A DNA stretch of 64,000 nucleotides, taken from Variovorax sp. 770b2 (lineage in GTDB: Bacteria; Pseudomonadota; Gammaproteobacteria; Burkholderiales; Burkholderiaceae_C). Position 1 is the first letter of the stretch, and each line of letters begins with the position of its first letter. Under the pieces are notes generated by a model. The model was not told where the DNA came from. It ran no database searches and was given only the letters and a program-made list of their open reading frames with translations. Position numbers and translations under genes: made by a program. Location of the stretch: positions 124,001-188,000 of the forward strand of contig NZ_FOXJ01000006.1 of NCBI RefSeq assembly GCF_900115685.1, read 5' to 3'. Below are positions 17,250 through 27,172 of this stretch, piece after piece.

Positions 17250-18416
17250 ATGGACGCCGAACTGCAAGCCGACCGCGCGGCGCTCGCCGACACGGTGCGG
17301 CGCTTTGCCGAGAGCGAGATCGCGCCGCATGTCCAGGCCTGGGACGACGCGGGCGAGTTTCCGCGCGCGCTCTACACACGCGCCGCGGAACTCGGGCTGC
17401 TGGGCCTGGGCTATCCCGAAGCATTGGGCGGCACGCCGGCCTCATATGCGTTGAAGCTCCCCGCATGGATCGCGCTCGCGCGCCACGGCCAAAGCGGCGG
17501 CGTGCTCGCCAGCCTGTTCTCGCACAACATCGGCCTGCCGCCCGTGGTGCTGCACGCGAGCGACGCCGTGCGCAACGAGGTCGTTCCCTGCGTGCTGCGC
17601 GGCGAGAAGATCGCAGCGCTCGCGATCACCGAACCCGGCGGCGGCTCCGACGTCGCGGCACTGCGCACGACAGCAAGGCGCGACGGCGATCACTACGTGC
17701 TGAACGGCGAGAAGACCTTCATCACCTCCGGCATGCGCGCCGACTGGATCACGGTGGCCGTGCGCACCGGCGAAGGACGCGGCGCGGGCGGCATCTCGAT
17801 GCTGCTGGTGCCCGGCGATGCGATCGGCCTCACGCGCACGCGCCTCACGAAGATGGGCTGGTGGTGTTCGGACACCGCGGCGCTGCACTTCGCCGACGTG
17901 CGCGTGCCGGCGCGCTACCTCCTGGGGAACGAAGGCGCGGGCTTCCGCATGGTCATGGGCAACTTCAACGGCGAGCGCATCGGCCTGGCGGCCGGCGCGC
18001 TCGGCTTCGCACAGGCGTGCCTGGACGAGGCGCTGGCCTGGTCGCGCGAGCGCAGGACCTTCGGCGCGGCGCTCATCGAACACCAGGCGGTGCGGCACAA
18101 GCTGGTGGACATGCGGATGCGCATCGCGTCCACCGAGGCGTGGCTCGAAGCCGTGTCCGCCGAAGGCGACGCGCACGAGGCGGCGGGCCGCATCAACGCA
18201 CCCGAATGGGTGGCGCAGGTCTGCATGCTCAAGAACCACGCGACGCAGACCCTGCAGTTCTGCGCCGACCAGGCGGTGCAGATCCTCGGCGGCATGGGCT
18301 TCATGCGCGGCACCGTGAGCGAACGCATCTACCGCGAGGTCAAGGTGATGATGATCGGCGGCGGCGCCGAGGAAATCATGAAGGAGCTGGCGGCGCGGCA
18401 GCTGGGCTGGTTGTAG
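17250..18416 (+). CDS. Acyl-CoA dehydrogenase, second copy
   Basis: 388 residues. ITEPGGGSDVAALRTTA, EKTFITSGMRADW and QILGGMGFMRGTVSERIYRE place it in the acyl-CoA dehydrogenase family. As in the neighbour, Glu242 (FNGERIGLAAG) sits at the isovaleryl-type catalytic position and the medium-chain position reads GGGAEEIM. The two dehydrogenases are clearly different in sequence, so they are not a recent duplication and may act on successive intermediates or on cis/trans isomers. It starts 7 bases after the stop of the first copy. It ends the part of the operon with recognisable enzymes. Confidence 0.92.
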   Translation: MDAELQADRAALADTVRRFAESEIAPHVQAWDDAGEFPRALYTRAAELGLLGLGYPEALGGTPASYALKLPAWIALARHGQSGGVLASLFSHNIGLPPVVLHASDAVRNEVVPCVLRGEKIAALAITEPGGGSDVAALRTTARRDGDHYVLNGEKTFITSGMRADWITVAVRTGEGRGAGGISMLLVPGDAIGLTRTRLTKMGWWCSDTAALHFADVRVPARYLLGNEGAGFRMVMGNFNGERIGLAAGALGFAQACLDEALAWSRERRTFGAALIEHQAVRHKLVDMRMRIASTEAWLEAVSAEGDAHEAAGRINAPEWVAQVCMLKNHATQTLQFCADQAVQILGGMGFMRGTVSERIYREVKVMMIGGGAEEIMKELAARQLGWL

Positions 18417-18421
18417 AGGTA

Positions 18422-18457
18422 CTCGCAGTCCTCGCGGTTCTCGCAGTTCCCGCGGCA
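18422..18457 (+). repeat. Four imperfect 9-base tandem units
   Basis: The units read CTCGCAGTC, CTCGCGGTT, CTCGCAGTT and CCCGCGGCA, directly after the second acyl-CoA dehydrogenase. They lie in a 184-base gap that otherwise shows no feature. Confidence 0.45.
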
Positions 18458-18600
18458 GCGCTCGTCTTTCCTCCAGCGGAAAACTGTTCTCCATCGGCGA
18501 GGCGCGCAAGGCATGGCCTTTCGTGCGGCGCGTGCTTACCATCGCCGCACGCCGGGGGCCGCTTTGCGGCGCCCCTTCACCGCATGAAGCCGGAGCCGCC

Positions 18601-18906
18601 GTGATCTTTGTTTTCCACCTCCTCGACAAGCCCGATTCCGCCGCGCTTCGCAACACGATCCGCCCCGCGCACAAGGCCTACCTGGCCTTGGTGGCCGACC
18701 GCATGGCCTTCGCCGGGCCGCTGCTGTCCGACGATGGGAAGACCATGATCGGCAGCCTGCTGGCCATCGACTTCGCGGGCCGCGAAGCGGCAGAGGAATG
18801 GCAGGCCGACGAGCCCTTCACGCGCGCCGGCGTCTACGCATCGAGCTCGGTGCTGCCCTTCACGAACCTGTGGCCGCAGAAGGCCGGCTTTCCGCCTGCC
18901 GAGTGA
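18601..18906 (+). CDS. YciI-like small alpha/beta-barrel protein
   Basis: 101 residues from a GTG at 18601, chosen because YCII proteins begin right at the first strand (MIFVFHLLDKPDS) and CGGAG stands six bases upstream. The conserved His-x-n-His/Asp pattern of YCII proteins is seen in RPAHKAYLALVADRMAFAGPLLSDDG. Homologues form ferredoxin-like dimers and some have hydrolase or dehydrochlorinase activity; most are uncharacterised. Its place after two acyl-CoA dehydrogenases suggests an accessory step in the same pathway. Function is not assigned. Confidence 0.85.
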   Translation: MIFVFHLLDKPDSAALRNTIRPAHKAYLALVADRMAFAGPLLSDDGKTMIGSLLAIDFAGREAAEEWQADEPFTRAGVYASSSVLPFTNLWPQKAGFPPAE

Positions 18907-18920
18907 TCGAGCGCCATTCC

Positions 18921-19223
18921 ATGTTCAAGCACATCGTGATGTGGGACCTGCGCGGCGAATCGCCCGAAGAAAAGGCAGAGGCCTCGCAGTTGCTCAAGCG
19001 CAAGTTCGAATCGCTGCGCGGCCAGATCCCCGGGCTGCTGCACCTGGAGGTGGGCCTGGATTCGAGCCGCATCGCCTACGCCTGCGACGTGGTGCTCTAC
19101 AGCGAGTTCGACAGCCAGGCATCGCTGGACGGCTATGCCACGCACCCCGCGCACCTGCGGGTCCGCGAAGAGTTGGGCGACCTGCGGGTCGCGCGGCACC
19201 AGGTGGACTACGCGACGGAGTGA
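18921..19223 (+). CDS. Dabb (stress-responsive A/B barrel) domain protein
   Basis: 100 residues. FKHIVMWDLRGESPEEKAEA at the start, then GLLHLEVGLDSS and YATHPAHLRVREELGDLRVA, are typical of Dabb proteins, a small dimeric ferredoxin-like barrel related to polyketide cyclase-type olivetolic acid cyclase and to plant stress proteins. It starts 15 bases after the YciI-like gene and ends 5 bases before the end of the convergent LysR gene. Two small barrels in a row at the end of a carboxylase operon may handle an unstable cyclic or enolic intermediate; this is inference. Confidence 0.87.
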   Translation: MFKHIVMWDLRGESPEEKAEASQLLKRKFESLRGQIPGLLHLEVGLDSSRIAYACDVVLYSEFDSQASLDGYATHPAHLRVREELGDLRVARHQVDYATE

Positions 19224-19227
19224 GCCG

Positions 19228-20154
19228 CTAGCCGCGGGCTGCCTCCGACTCGGCCCGTGCGAGATCGACGCAGAACGAACGCACGAGCTGCAGTGCCGGT
19301 GCTTCGGTCCGGCCTTCGAGCGTGACGAAGGCGAACTGGGCGTTCAGGCCCGCGGCCGGATCGACCTTCAGCTCCACCAGCTCGCCGCTGTCGAGCAATG
19401 CACGCGTGGCCGCGAGCACGCCGAGGAAGATCGCATCGGTGTTGCGCACGGCCTCGATCAGCGCGCCGATTTCTTCCGACGACACATGCAGCCATCGCTG
19501 CGGGCTCGCCTCGCTGCCGTAGCGCTCGACGAGCAGGCGCGCCACGTCGTCGCTCACCATCGTCGAGATCACCGGATACCGCGTGAGGTCGCCGAAGCGC
19601 ACCGCCGATGCCCCCTGCTGCAGCAACGGATGCCCGCGCCGGCAGACGAAGCCCGAGCGCATCGTCGGCAGCACGTCGATGTGCAGGTCTTCCCTCGGCG
19701 ACACGGCGCGGTAGGTGAGCACCACGGCGTCGATGGCCCGCGCGCGCAGCGCGGCGAGTTGAAGCTCCGGCCCGCCGCCGTGCAACTGCACGCCCACGCG
19801 CGGGTGGTTGCGCAGCATGTGGATCAGGAGCGGCGCCGAGAACAACGCGCTCGGCGCCGCGCCGAAACCCAGCCGCACCGAACCGGCCTGCCCCTCGGCG
19901 AGCAGCGCCGCGGCGCGCTTGAGTTCATGCGCCTCCGCCGAGATGCGCTTGGCACGCGCCAGCACCATCGCGCCGAAGGGCGTGAGCTCGTTGCGCTTGC
20001 CGACGCGGTCGACCAGCTGCATGCCCAGCTCCTGTTCGAGCATCTGGATGCTGCGGCTGAGCGCCGGCTGCGTGAGGTGCACCTTCTCGGATGCGCGGCT
20101 GAACGAGCCGGTTTCGGCGAGTGCCAGCAGATGGTCGAGTTGTTGAAGATTCAT
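19228..20154 (-). CDS. LysR family transcriptional regulator
   Basis: 308 residues. The N-terminal winged helix-turn-helix is standard: MNLQQLDHLLALAETGSFSR, then ASEKVHLTQPALSRSIQML. An effector-binding domain of two alpha/beta lobes follows from about residue 90. It is divergent from the Bug-receptor gene at 20252 with 97 bases between them, the classic arrangement for a LysR protein that controls its neighbour and itself. The likely targets are the receptor, esterase and dipeptidase genes. The effector is unknown. Confidence 0.92.
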   Translation of the reverse strand: MNLQQLDHLLALAETGSFSRASEKVHLTQPALSRSIQMLEQELGMQLVDRVGKRNELTPFGAMVLARAKRISAEAHELKRAAALLAEGQAGSVRLGFGAAPSALFSAPLLIHMLRNHPRVGVQLHGGGPELQLAALRARAIDAVVLTYRAVSPREDLHIDVLPTMRSGFVCRRGHPLLQQGASAVRFGDLTRYPVISTMVSDDVARLLVERYGSEASPQRWLHVSSEEIGALIEAVRNTDAIFLGVLAATRALLDSGELVELKVDPAAGLNAQFAFVTLEGRTEAPALQLVRSFCVDLARAESEAARG

Positions 20155-20188
20155 GAGCTGACCTCATGGTAATTACAAAAACAATGCA

Positions 20189-20218
20189 TTGGACAGATGA
20201 AACCCTGATTCCTAGCAT
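20189..20218 (+). promoter_or_regulatory. Possible sigma-70 promoter in the LysR/Bug gap
   Basis: TTGGAC at 20189-20194 and TAGCAT at 20213-20218 are separated by 18 bases, upstream of the receptor gene. The gap is richer in A and T than its surroundings. No clear T-N11-A LysR box could be fixed. Confidence 0.3.
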
Positions 20219-20251
20219 CCATCGCGTACTACTTTGGACCCAGGACATCCC

Positions 20252-21250
20252 ATGAATCGATTCGGTCAATGGCTCTGTGCAGGCTTTGCAGGGGCGGTTT
20301 TCTTCGGCTGCTGCACGGCCGCGATGGCAGAGGCGCCCTACCCGTCGAAGGTGATTTCGATGATGGTCCCCTACCCCGCGGGCGCGGCCAGCGACTTCAC
20401 CGCACGGGCGCTCAACGACCTGATCGGCAAGGAGCTCGGCGGACAGGTGATCGTGGAAAACCTCGGCGGCGCAAGCGGTGCGATCGCCGCCGGCAAGGTG
20501 CTGGCGGCGCCGGCCGACGGCCACTTCCTGTTCCAGGGCTCGCCCAGCGAGCTGATCCTCTCGGGGCTGGTCAACAAGGCCGTCCGGTACAAGCCGGAAG
20601 ACTTCCAGTGGATCGCACCGGTGGCCACCTCGCCGCTGGTGGTGGTGGTCAGCAGCAAGCTGCCGGTTCATTCGCTGGACGAACTGGTCGAGCTCGCGCG
20701 TTCGCGCAAGGAGGCGCCGCTCACCTATGGTTCGACGGGCCCCGGCACGCTGTACCACCTGCTGGGCGAGCTGTTTTCCAGGCGCATCGGCGCCCCGGCG
20801 ACGCATGTGCCCTACAAGGGCGGCGCGCCGCTGCTGCAGGACCTGCTCGGCGGGCAGATCGATTTCGCCTTCATGCCCTACCAGGCCTTCTACGCGGACT
20901 ACGCGCGGCAGGGCCGGCTGCGGGTCGTCGGCGCGCTGTCCGGCAAGAACAACCTGCCACCGCCGTTCGAGGCCGTGCAGTCGAGCGCCGACAGCGAGAC
21001 GATGAAGGGCTTCGACTTCGGCATCTGGACCTCGTACATGGTCCGCAAGGGCACGCCGCGGCCGATCGCCGAAAAGCTCAACGCGGCCATTGCCGCTTCG
21101 CTCAGGAATCCCCATGCGCGTGCGCAGCTCGAGTCGCAGGCCAAGACCGTGTTCGAGCCGATGAGCCTCGAAGCGGGAGAGAAGTTCTACGCGGCCGAAG
21201 CCGCCCGCTACCGCGAACTCGTCAAGTCCATCGGCTACGAGTCGCAGTGA
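20252..21250 (+). CDS. Tripartite tricarboxylate transporter (Bug/TctC) substrate-binding protein
   Basis: 332 residues with a Sec signal ending near AMAEA. The mature protein starts with PYPSKVISMMVPYPAGAASD, typical of Bug receptors (YPxKPIxxIVPxxxGG), and contains STGPGTLYHLLGE and VPYKGGAPLLQDLLGGQIDF, the ligand-binding loops. Such proteins bind carboxylated ligands in the periplasm. No TctA/TctB genes are adjacent; a tctBA pair lies at 27173-29185 but nothing shows they work together. It is first in a set with an esterase and a dipeptidase, so it may bind a precursor or product of those hydrolases, or act as a sensor. Confidence 0.92.
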   Translation: MNRFGQWLCAGFAGAVFFGCCTAAMAEAPYPSKVISMMVPYPAGAASDFTARALNDLIGKELGGQVIVENLGGASGAIAAGKVLAAPADGHFLFQGSPSELILSGLVNKAVRYKPEDFQWIAPVATSPLVVVVSSKLPVHSLDELVELARSRKEAPLTYGSTGPGTLYHLLGELFSRRIGAPATHVPYKGGAPLLQDLLGGQIDFAFMPYQAFYADYARQGRLRVVGALSGKNNLPPPFEAVQSSADSETMKGFDFGIWTSYMVRKGTPRPIAEKLNAAIAASLRNPHARAQLESQAKTVFEPMSLEAGEKFYAAEAARYRELVKSIGYESQ

Positions 21251-21282
21251 ACCGCCATCCGATCCCGACAAGAGGTGCATCC

Positions 21283-22971
<1,689 letters not shown>

Positions 22972-22992
22972 GACGAGACACGACGGCATCCC

Positions 22993-24393
22993 ATGAACGA
23001 ATCACAGACTGTCATCGATCACCTCGCATCCCGCCAGGAAGACGTCGTGGCGTGGCTCAAGCGCTTCCTGCGCATTCCGAGCGTCAGCGCGGACGCGTCG
23101 TTCGCAGCGAACATGCATGAGGCGCGCAGCTTCCTGGTCCAGAGGCTGCAGCAGATCGGCCTTGCCGACGTGCGCCTGCTGGACGGCGGCGGCGAGCCCG
23201 CCGTGTATGGCGAATGGCGCGGTGCACCGGGCAAGCCCACGCTGATGGTCTACGGCCACTACGACGTGCAGCCCGCCGACCCCATCGACCAGTGGCGCAC
23301 GCCGCCCTTCGAACCGACGGAGGTGGATGGCCGGCTCTACGGGCGCGGCACCTCGGACGTGAAGGGCTCCACGACCATCGCGCTCGAAGTGGTCGCCGCC
23401 TTCCTCGCGGTGCAGGGCGGATGCCCCGTCAACATCAAGGTGTTCCTCGAAGGCGAAGAGGAGACGGGCAGCCCGTCGCTCAGAACGCTCGTCCAGCGCC
23501 ATCGCGACCTGCTGCAGGCCGATGCGGTGCTGTCGGCCGACGGCGGCCGCGCGAGCGCCAGCGTGCCGACGATCAACACCGGTGCGCGCGGCAACGCGCA
23601 ACTCGAAGTGCGCCTGCGGACAGCCGGCAAGGACCTGCATTCGGGCCGCTACGGCGGCAGCGTGCGCAATGCGCTGCACGAGATGGCGCGGCTGGTCGCA
23701 TCGCTGCACCACGCCGACGGCAGCGTGGCGGTGGAAGGCTTCTGCGAGGGCGCGATGCCACCCGGTGCGAGACAGCGCGCCGACACCGCGGCGTTTCCCT
23801 ATGACGAGGCGGCGTTCTTTTCAGACGTCGGCGGCAGCGCGCACGGCGAGCCCGGGTACACCGCGCGCGAGCGCGTCACGCTGCGCCCGGCCCTCGATGT
23901 CAACGGGCTGTGGGGCGGCTACACCGGCGACGGCGGCAAGACCATCGTGCCTTGCGAGGCGACGGCCAAGCTCACGACGCGCGTGGTCGCGGGGCAGGAC
24001 CCGGCTTCGATCATCCGCGCGGTGCTGCGCCATCTGCAGGCGCAGTGCCCCGCAGGCTGTGCGCTGGACGTGGTGGCGATGAACGACGGCTCGCCCGCAT
24101 CGACCCTGGCTCCCGACCATCCGCTGGTGCGCGCCGCCGAGGCCGTGCTCGAACGCGAAACCGGCCGCCAGGCCATCCACGTGCGGCTCGGCGCGAGCGT
24201 GCCGATCACCTCGATCTTCAAGGAGATGCTGGGCATCGACACGCTGATGTTCGGCTTCAACCTGCCCGATGAAGACGTGCATGCGCCGAACGAGTTTTTC
24301 AGACTGGCGTCGATCCAGCAAGGTGCGCGGGCGTGGACGCTGCTGCTGTGCGAGCTGGCGAAGCATCCGCCGGCGTCGTTTCACAACAGCTAG
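22993..24393 (+). CDS. M20 family dipeptidase
   Basis: 466 residues, the size of M20 dipeptidases. Metal-site motifs are complete: YGHYDVQPAD (His89, Asp91), RGTSDVKGS (Asp122) and LEGEEETGSPS (Glu155-Glu157), with DLHSGRYGGSVRNAL of the lid domain further on. No signal peptide, so it is cytoplasmic. It would cleave dipeptides or N-acyl amino acids. It starts 21 bases after the esterase and is the last gene of the set controlled by the LysR gene, suggesting uptake and stepwise hydrolysis of an ester-amide compound. The substrate is not known. Confidence 0.91.
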   Translation: MNESQTVIDHLASRQEDVVAWLKRFLRIPSVSADASFAANMHEARSFLVQRLQQIGLADVRLLDGGGEPAVYGEWRGAPGKPTLMVYGHYDVQPADPIDQWRTPPFEPTEVDGRLYGRGTSDVKGSTTIALEVVAAFLAVQGGCPVNIKVFLEGEEETGSPSLRTLVQRHRDLLQADAVLSADGGRASASVPTINTGARGNAQLEVRLRTAGKDLHSGRYGGSVRNALHEMARLVASLHHADGSVAVEGFCEGAMPPGARQRADTAAFPYDEAAFFSDVGGSAHGEPGYTARERVTLRPALDVNGLWGGYTGDGGKTIVPCEATAKLTTRVVAGQDPASIIRAVLRHLQAQCPAGCALDVVAMNDGSPASTLAPDHPLVRAAEAVLERETGRQAIHVRLGASVPITSIFKEMLGIDTLMFGFNLPDEDVHAPNEFFRLASIQQGARAWTLLLCELAKHPPASFHNS

Positions 24394-24395
24394 CT

Positions 24396-25658
24396 TCAGC
24401 GCTCCTCGCCGGCCTCGCCCTTGCCCTGCTGCGCCGCGGCGCGCAGCTTGTCCTTCTTGCTCGGCCGCTTGCCCTTGATGCCGCCGGTGCCCGATGCATC
24501 GACCAGCGGCACGGCCACCTCGGTCGGCTCGAACCCTTCGATGCGCTCGCGCGGCAGGCTCAGGCCCTGGCGCTTTTCGATCACGCGGAAGTGCGCCTCG
24601 GTCGACGCGCTCACGAAGCTGATCGCCAGGCCGCTTTCGCCCGCGCGGCCGGTGCGGCCGATGCGGTGGATGTAGTCGGTGGGCGAGCGCGGCAGGTCGT
24701 AGTTGATGACCACGGGCAGTTGCGCGATGTCGATGCCGCGCGCCGCCAGGTCGGTGGCGATCACCACGTCCCATCGGCTCTCCTTGAACTGCGCGAGGAT
24801 GCCGGTACGCGTGCCCTGCGCGATGTCGCCGTGGAAGGGCACCGCGTAGACACCGTTCTTGTAGAGCTTCTCGGCCACGGTCTGTGCCGAATGCTGGGTG
24901 GCGACGAACACCAGCACGCGCTCCCATTCGTTCTCTTTCAGAAGGTGGCGCAAGAGCTGTGTGCGGCGGTTCGCATCGACCTCGATCACGCGCTGCACGA
25001 TGTTCGGCTCGGTGCCCGGCTCGCCCTGCACGTCGATGACCGCGGGGTCGCGCAGCATGCCATCGGCCAGCGACTGGATCGCCGGCGGGAAGGTGGCCGA
25101 GAAGAGCAGGTTCTGGCGTTGTGCAGGCAGCAGCGCGAGGATGCGGCCGAGTTCTTCGGCAAAGCCGAGGTCGAACAGGCGGTCGGCCTCGTCGAGCACC
25201 AGCATCGAGACCGCGCCCAGCTTGAGCGCGTTGTGCTCGACCAGGTCGATCAGCCGGCCGGGCGTGGCGACGACGATGTCGGCGCCGCCGCGCAGGCTCA
25301 TCATCTGCGGGTTGATCGAGACGCCGCCGAAGGCGATGGCGATCTTCAGGCGTTCGGGCAGGTGCTGCGCGAGGCTGCGCATGGTCTCGCCGACCTGGGC
25401 TGCGAGTTCGCGCGTGGGCACGAGCACCAAGGCGCGAACGCGGCGCGGCGACTGGGCGGGCTCGGCGGCCAGGCGCTGCAGCAGCGGCAGGGAGAATGCG
25501 GCGGTCTTGCCGGAGCCGGTCTGCGCCGAGCCCCGCACGTCGCGGCCCTGCAAAATCGCGGGGATGGCCGCGGCCTGGATGGCGGTCGGCGCGGCATAGC
25601 CGCTTTCGGCGGCAGCCCGCACGAGCGCGGGGGCCAGGCCCAGTGAGTCGAATGGCAT
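24396..25658 (-). CDS. DEAD-box ATP-dependent RNA helicase (RhlE-like)
   Basis: 420 residues from the ATG at 25658. All helicase motifs are present in order: Q-motif TAIQAAAIPAIL, AQTGSGKT, PTRELAAQ, TPGR, VLDEADRLF, SAT, ATDLAARGID and HRIGRTGRAGESG. The C-terminal tail is Lys-rich (GKRPSKKDKLRAAA). It should unwind RNA in ribosome assembly or mRNA turnover and is often cold induced. It is divergent from the SUI1 gene with 37 bases between, and near a cold-shock-type RRM gene. Confidence 0.94.
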   Translation of the reverse strand: MPFDSLGLAPALVRAAAESGYAAPTAIQAAAIPAILQGRDVRGSAQTGSGKTAAFSLPLLQRLAAEPAQSPRRVRALVLVPTRELAAQVGETMRSLAQHLPERLKIAIAFGGVSINPQMMSLRGGADIVVATPGRLIDLVEHNALKLGAVSMLVLDEADRLFDLGFAEELGRILALLPAQRQNLLFSATFPPAIQSLADGMLRDPAVIDVQGEPGTEPNIVQRVIEVDANRRTQLLRHLLKENEWERVLVFVATQHSAQTVAEKLYKNGVYAVPFHGDIAQGTRTGILAQFKESRWDVVIATDLAARGIDIAQLPVVINYDLPRSPTDYIHRIGRTGRAGESGLAISFVSASTEAHFRVIEKRQGLSLPRERIEGFEPTEVAVPLVDASGTGGIKGKRPSKKDKLRAAAQQGKGEAGEER

Positions 25659-25695
25659 GTGAGCAGACAGAGAGAGAAACCCGGACAGAGAAGAG

Positions 25696-26079
25696 ATGGA
25701 TCGAATGGCGACGACGAAAAGCAATCAGGCCAGCGCGCTGGTGTATTCCACCGAGGCGGGCGGCCGCATGTGCCCCGATTGCCGTGCGCCGATGGCGCAA
25801 TGCCGCTGCAAGGAACTGAAGGCGCGCGCGCCGGCCACTGACGGCATTGTGCGTGTATCGCACGAGACCAAGGGCCGCAAAGGCAAGGGCGTGACGGTCA
25901 TCAAGGGCATCGCCCTGGACGCCGCGGCGCTCGCGGCGGTGGGCAAGCAGCTGAAAACGGCCTGCGGCTCGGGCGGCACGGTGAAGGACGGGATCATCGA
26001 GATCCAGGGCGATCACCGCGAACTGGTGATCGCGGCCCTCGTGAAGCAGGGCCATACCGTCAAGCGCGCCGGAGGCTGA
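25696..26079 (+). CDS. SUI1/YciH-type translation factor
   Basis: 127 residues; an alternative ATG at 25705 gives MATTKSN. A short zinc-ribbon-like MCPDCRAPMAQCRCKE stands at about 25-40, then the SUI1 domain with VRVSHETKGRKGKGVTVIKG and CGSGGTVKDGIIEIQGDHRE. Bacterial YciH resembles eukaryotic eIF1 and is thought to affect start-codon fidelity. It lies next to the helicase on the opposite strand and 9 bases before the DUF3820 gene, in a block of RNA-related genes. Confidence 0.92.
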   Translation: MDRMATTKSNQASALVYSTEAGGRMCPDCRAPMAQCRCKELKARAPATDGIVRVSHETKGRKGKGVTVIKGIALDAAALAAVGKQLKTACGSGGTVKDGIIEIQGDHRELVIAALVKQGHTVKRAGG

Positions 26080-26088
26080 AAGCAACCC

Positions 26089-26325
26089 ATGAAACCTGAA
26101 GACCTGCAGCGCCTCGTCACCCTGGAGATGCCTTTTGGCAAACACAAGGGCACGCTGATCGCCGATTTGCCCGGAAATTACCTGACCTGGTTCGCACGCG
26201 AGGGTTTTCCCTCGGGAGAAATCGGCCGGCTGCTCCATTTGATGCATGAAATAGACCACAACGGGCTCTCGGACCTCCTGAAACCGTTGCGAAACCGCCC
26301 GTCGCGCCGGGATGTTTCTCAATAA
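26089..26325 (+). CDS. DUF3820 family small protein
   Basis: 78 residues. VTLEMPFGKHKGTLIADLP and YLTWFAREGFPSGEIGRLL are the conserved parts of DUF3820, a domain linked to exonuclease-X C-terminal and quorum-regulated virulence proteins; its role is not known. It follows the SUI1 gene by nine bases and is probably co-transcribed with it. The tail RNRPSRRD is basic. Confidence 0.85.
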   Translation: MKPEDLQRLVTLEMPFGKHKGTLIADLPGNYLTWFAREGFPSGEIGRLLHLMHEIDHNGLSDLLKPLRNRPSRRDVSQ

Positions 26326-26457
26326 CACACGATTTCCCACGCTTTTTTGCCAAGGATCGGGATAATTCGGTCCACGTGTCTGTGAGCTTGTCTCCCGTGC
26401 ACGTAATTCGGTGATCGGTCAGTTTCGCGCCACAGCGCACTTGTTTGTTGTGATTCT

Positions 26458-26500
26458 GGGACTCCATCGCTTTGTTTTGTTGGTTTGAATTAGGAGTCCC
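26458..26500 (+). promoter_or_regulatory. 5'UTR hairpin that can mask the ribosome site of the RRM gene
   Basis: GGGACTCC at 26458-26465 is perfectly complementary to GGAGTCCC at 26493-26500. The second arm contains the Shine-Dalgarno GGAG for the ATG at 26504. The 27-base loop is U-rich (CTTTGTTTTGTTGGTTTG). Pairing would hide the ribosome site, so a thermosensor or an autoregulatory switch is possible. Confidence 0.6.
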
Positions 26501-26503
26501 TCC

Positions 26504-26923
26504 ATGGGCAAGAAACTCTACGTAGGCAACCTCGCCTACTCCGTGCGTGACAACGACCTGGAACAAGCTTTCGGCGAGTTCGGCTCGATCGTCAGCGCCA
26601 AGGTCATGATGGAACGCGACACCGGCCGTTCGAAGGGCTTCGGCTTCGTCGAAATGGGTTCGGATGCTGAAGCACTCGCAGCCATCGAAGCCATGAACGG
26701 CCATTCGCTCCAGGGCCGCGCCCTGACGGTGAACGAAGCCCGTCCGATGGAAGCACGTCCTCCCCGCACCGGCGGTGGTGGCGGCTACGGCGGCGGCGCT
26801 GGTGGTGGCGGCGGCTACGGTGGTGGTGGCGGCGGCGGCGGTTACGGCGGCGGCGGCGGTGGCCGTAGCGGCGGTGGCGGCGGCGGTTACGGCGGCGGCG
26901 GCGGTGGTCGCGGCGGCTACTAA
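26504..26923 (+). CDS. Glycine-rich RRM RNA-binding protein
   Basis: 139 residues. A single RNA-recognition motif fills residues 1-80, with RNP2 LYVGNL (5-10) and RNP1 KGFGFVEM (44-51). From about residue 90 the tail is almost wholly Gly with Tyr, Arg and Ser (repeats of GGGYGGG). Bacterial and plant proteins of this build are RNA chaperones and often cold induced. It has its own 178-base leader with a potential switch, a strong AGGAG site, and an intrinsic terminator 44 bases after the stop, so it is a single-gene transcript. Confidence 0.95.
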   Translation: MGKKLYVGNLAYSVRDNDLEQAFGEFGSIVSAKVMMERDTGRSKGFGFVEMGSDAEALAAIEAMNGHSLQGRALTVNEARPMEARPPRTGGGGGYGGGAGGGGGYGGGGGGGGYGGGGGGRSGGGGGGYGGGGGGRGGY

Positions 26924-26966
26924 GCCCTCATCCACACTCGGGGAGCCTCGGCTCCCTGAATGAATG

Positions 26967-26990
26967 AAAAGCTCCTTCGGGAGCTTTTTT
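26967..26990 (+). terminator. Intrinsic terminator of the RRM gene
   Basis: AAAAGCTCC-TTCG-GGAGCTTTTTT forms a stable tetraloop hairpin with a T-run. A second hairpin, GGGAGCC-TC-GGCTCCC at 26941-26956, stands just before it. Confidence 0.9.
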
Positions 26991-27172
26991 CGTTTCCGGC
27001 CCTTCTTTTTCCTCTGTTCCAGGAACACCGAGGGACCACCTTCACAGGCAAAAAAACGTTGCTCCGGGGAGAACCCTAATCCTGGCCTAAGCATTTGTCC
27101 TTACCGGAGCGGTCAGCCAACGGTCAGCCGCGCACGACGACCCTCACCTCTCCAAAACAGAGGGTCGAGGCA

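Noticed and set aside
26761..26920. Tandem GGCGGC-rich DNA as a VNTR or CRISPR-like array
   Set aside because: It is the coding sequence of the glycine-rich tail of the RRM protein; units are irregular and have no spacers.
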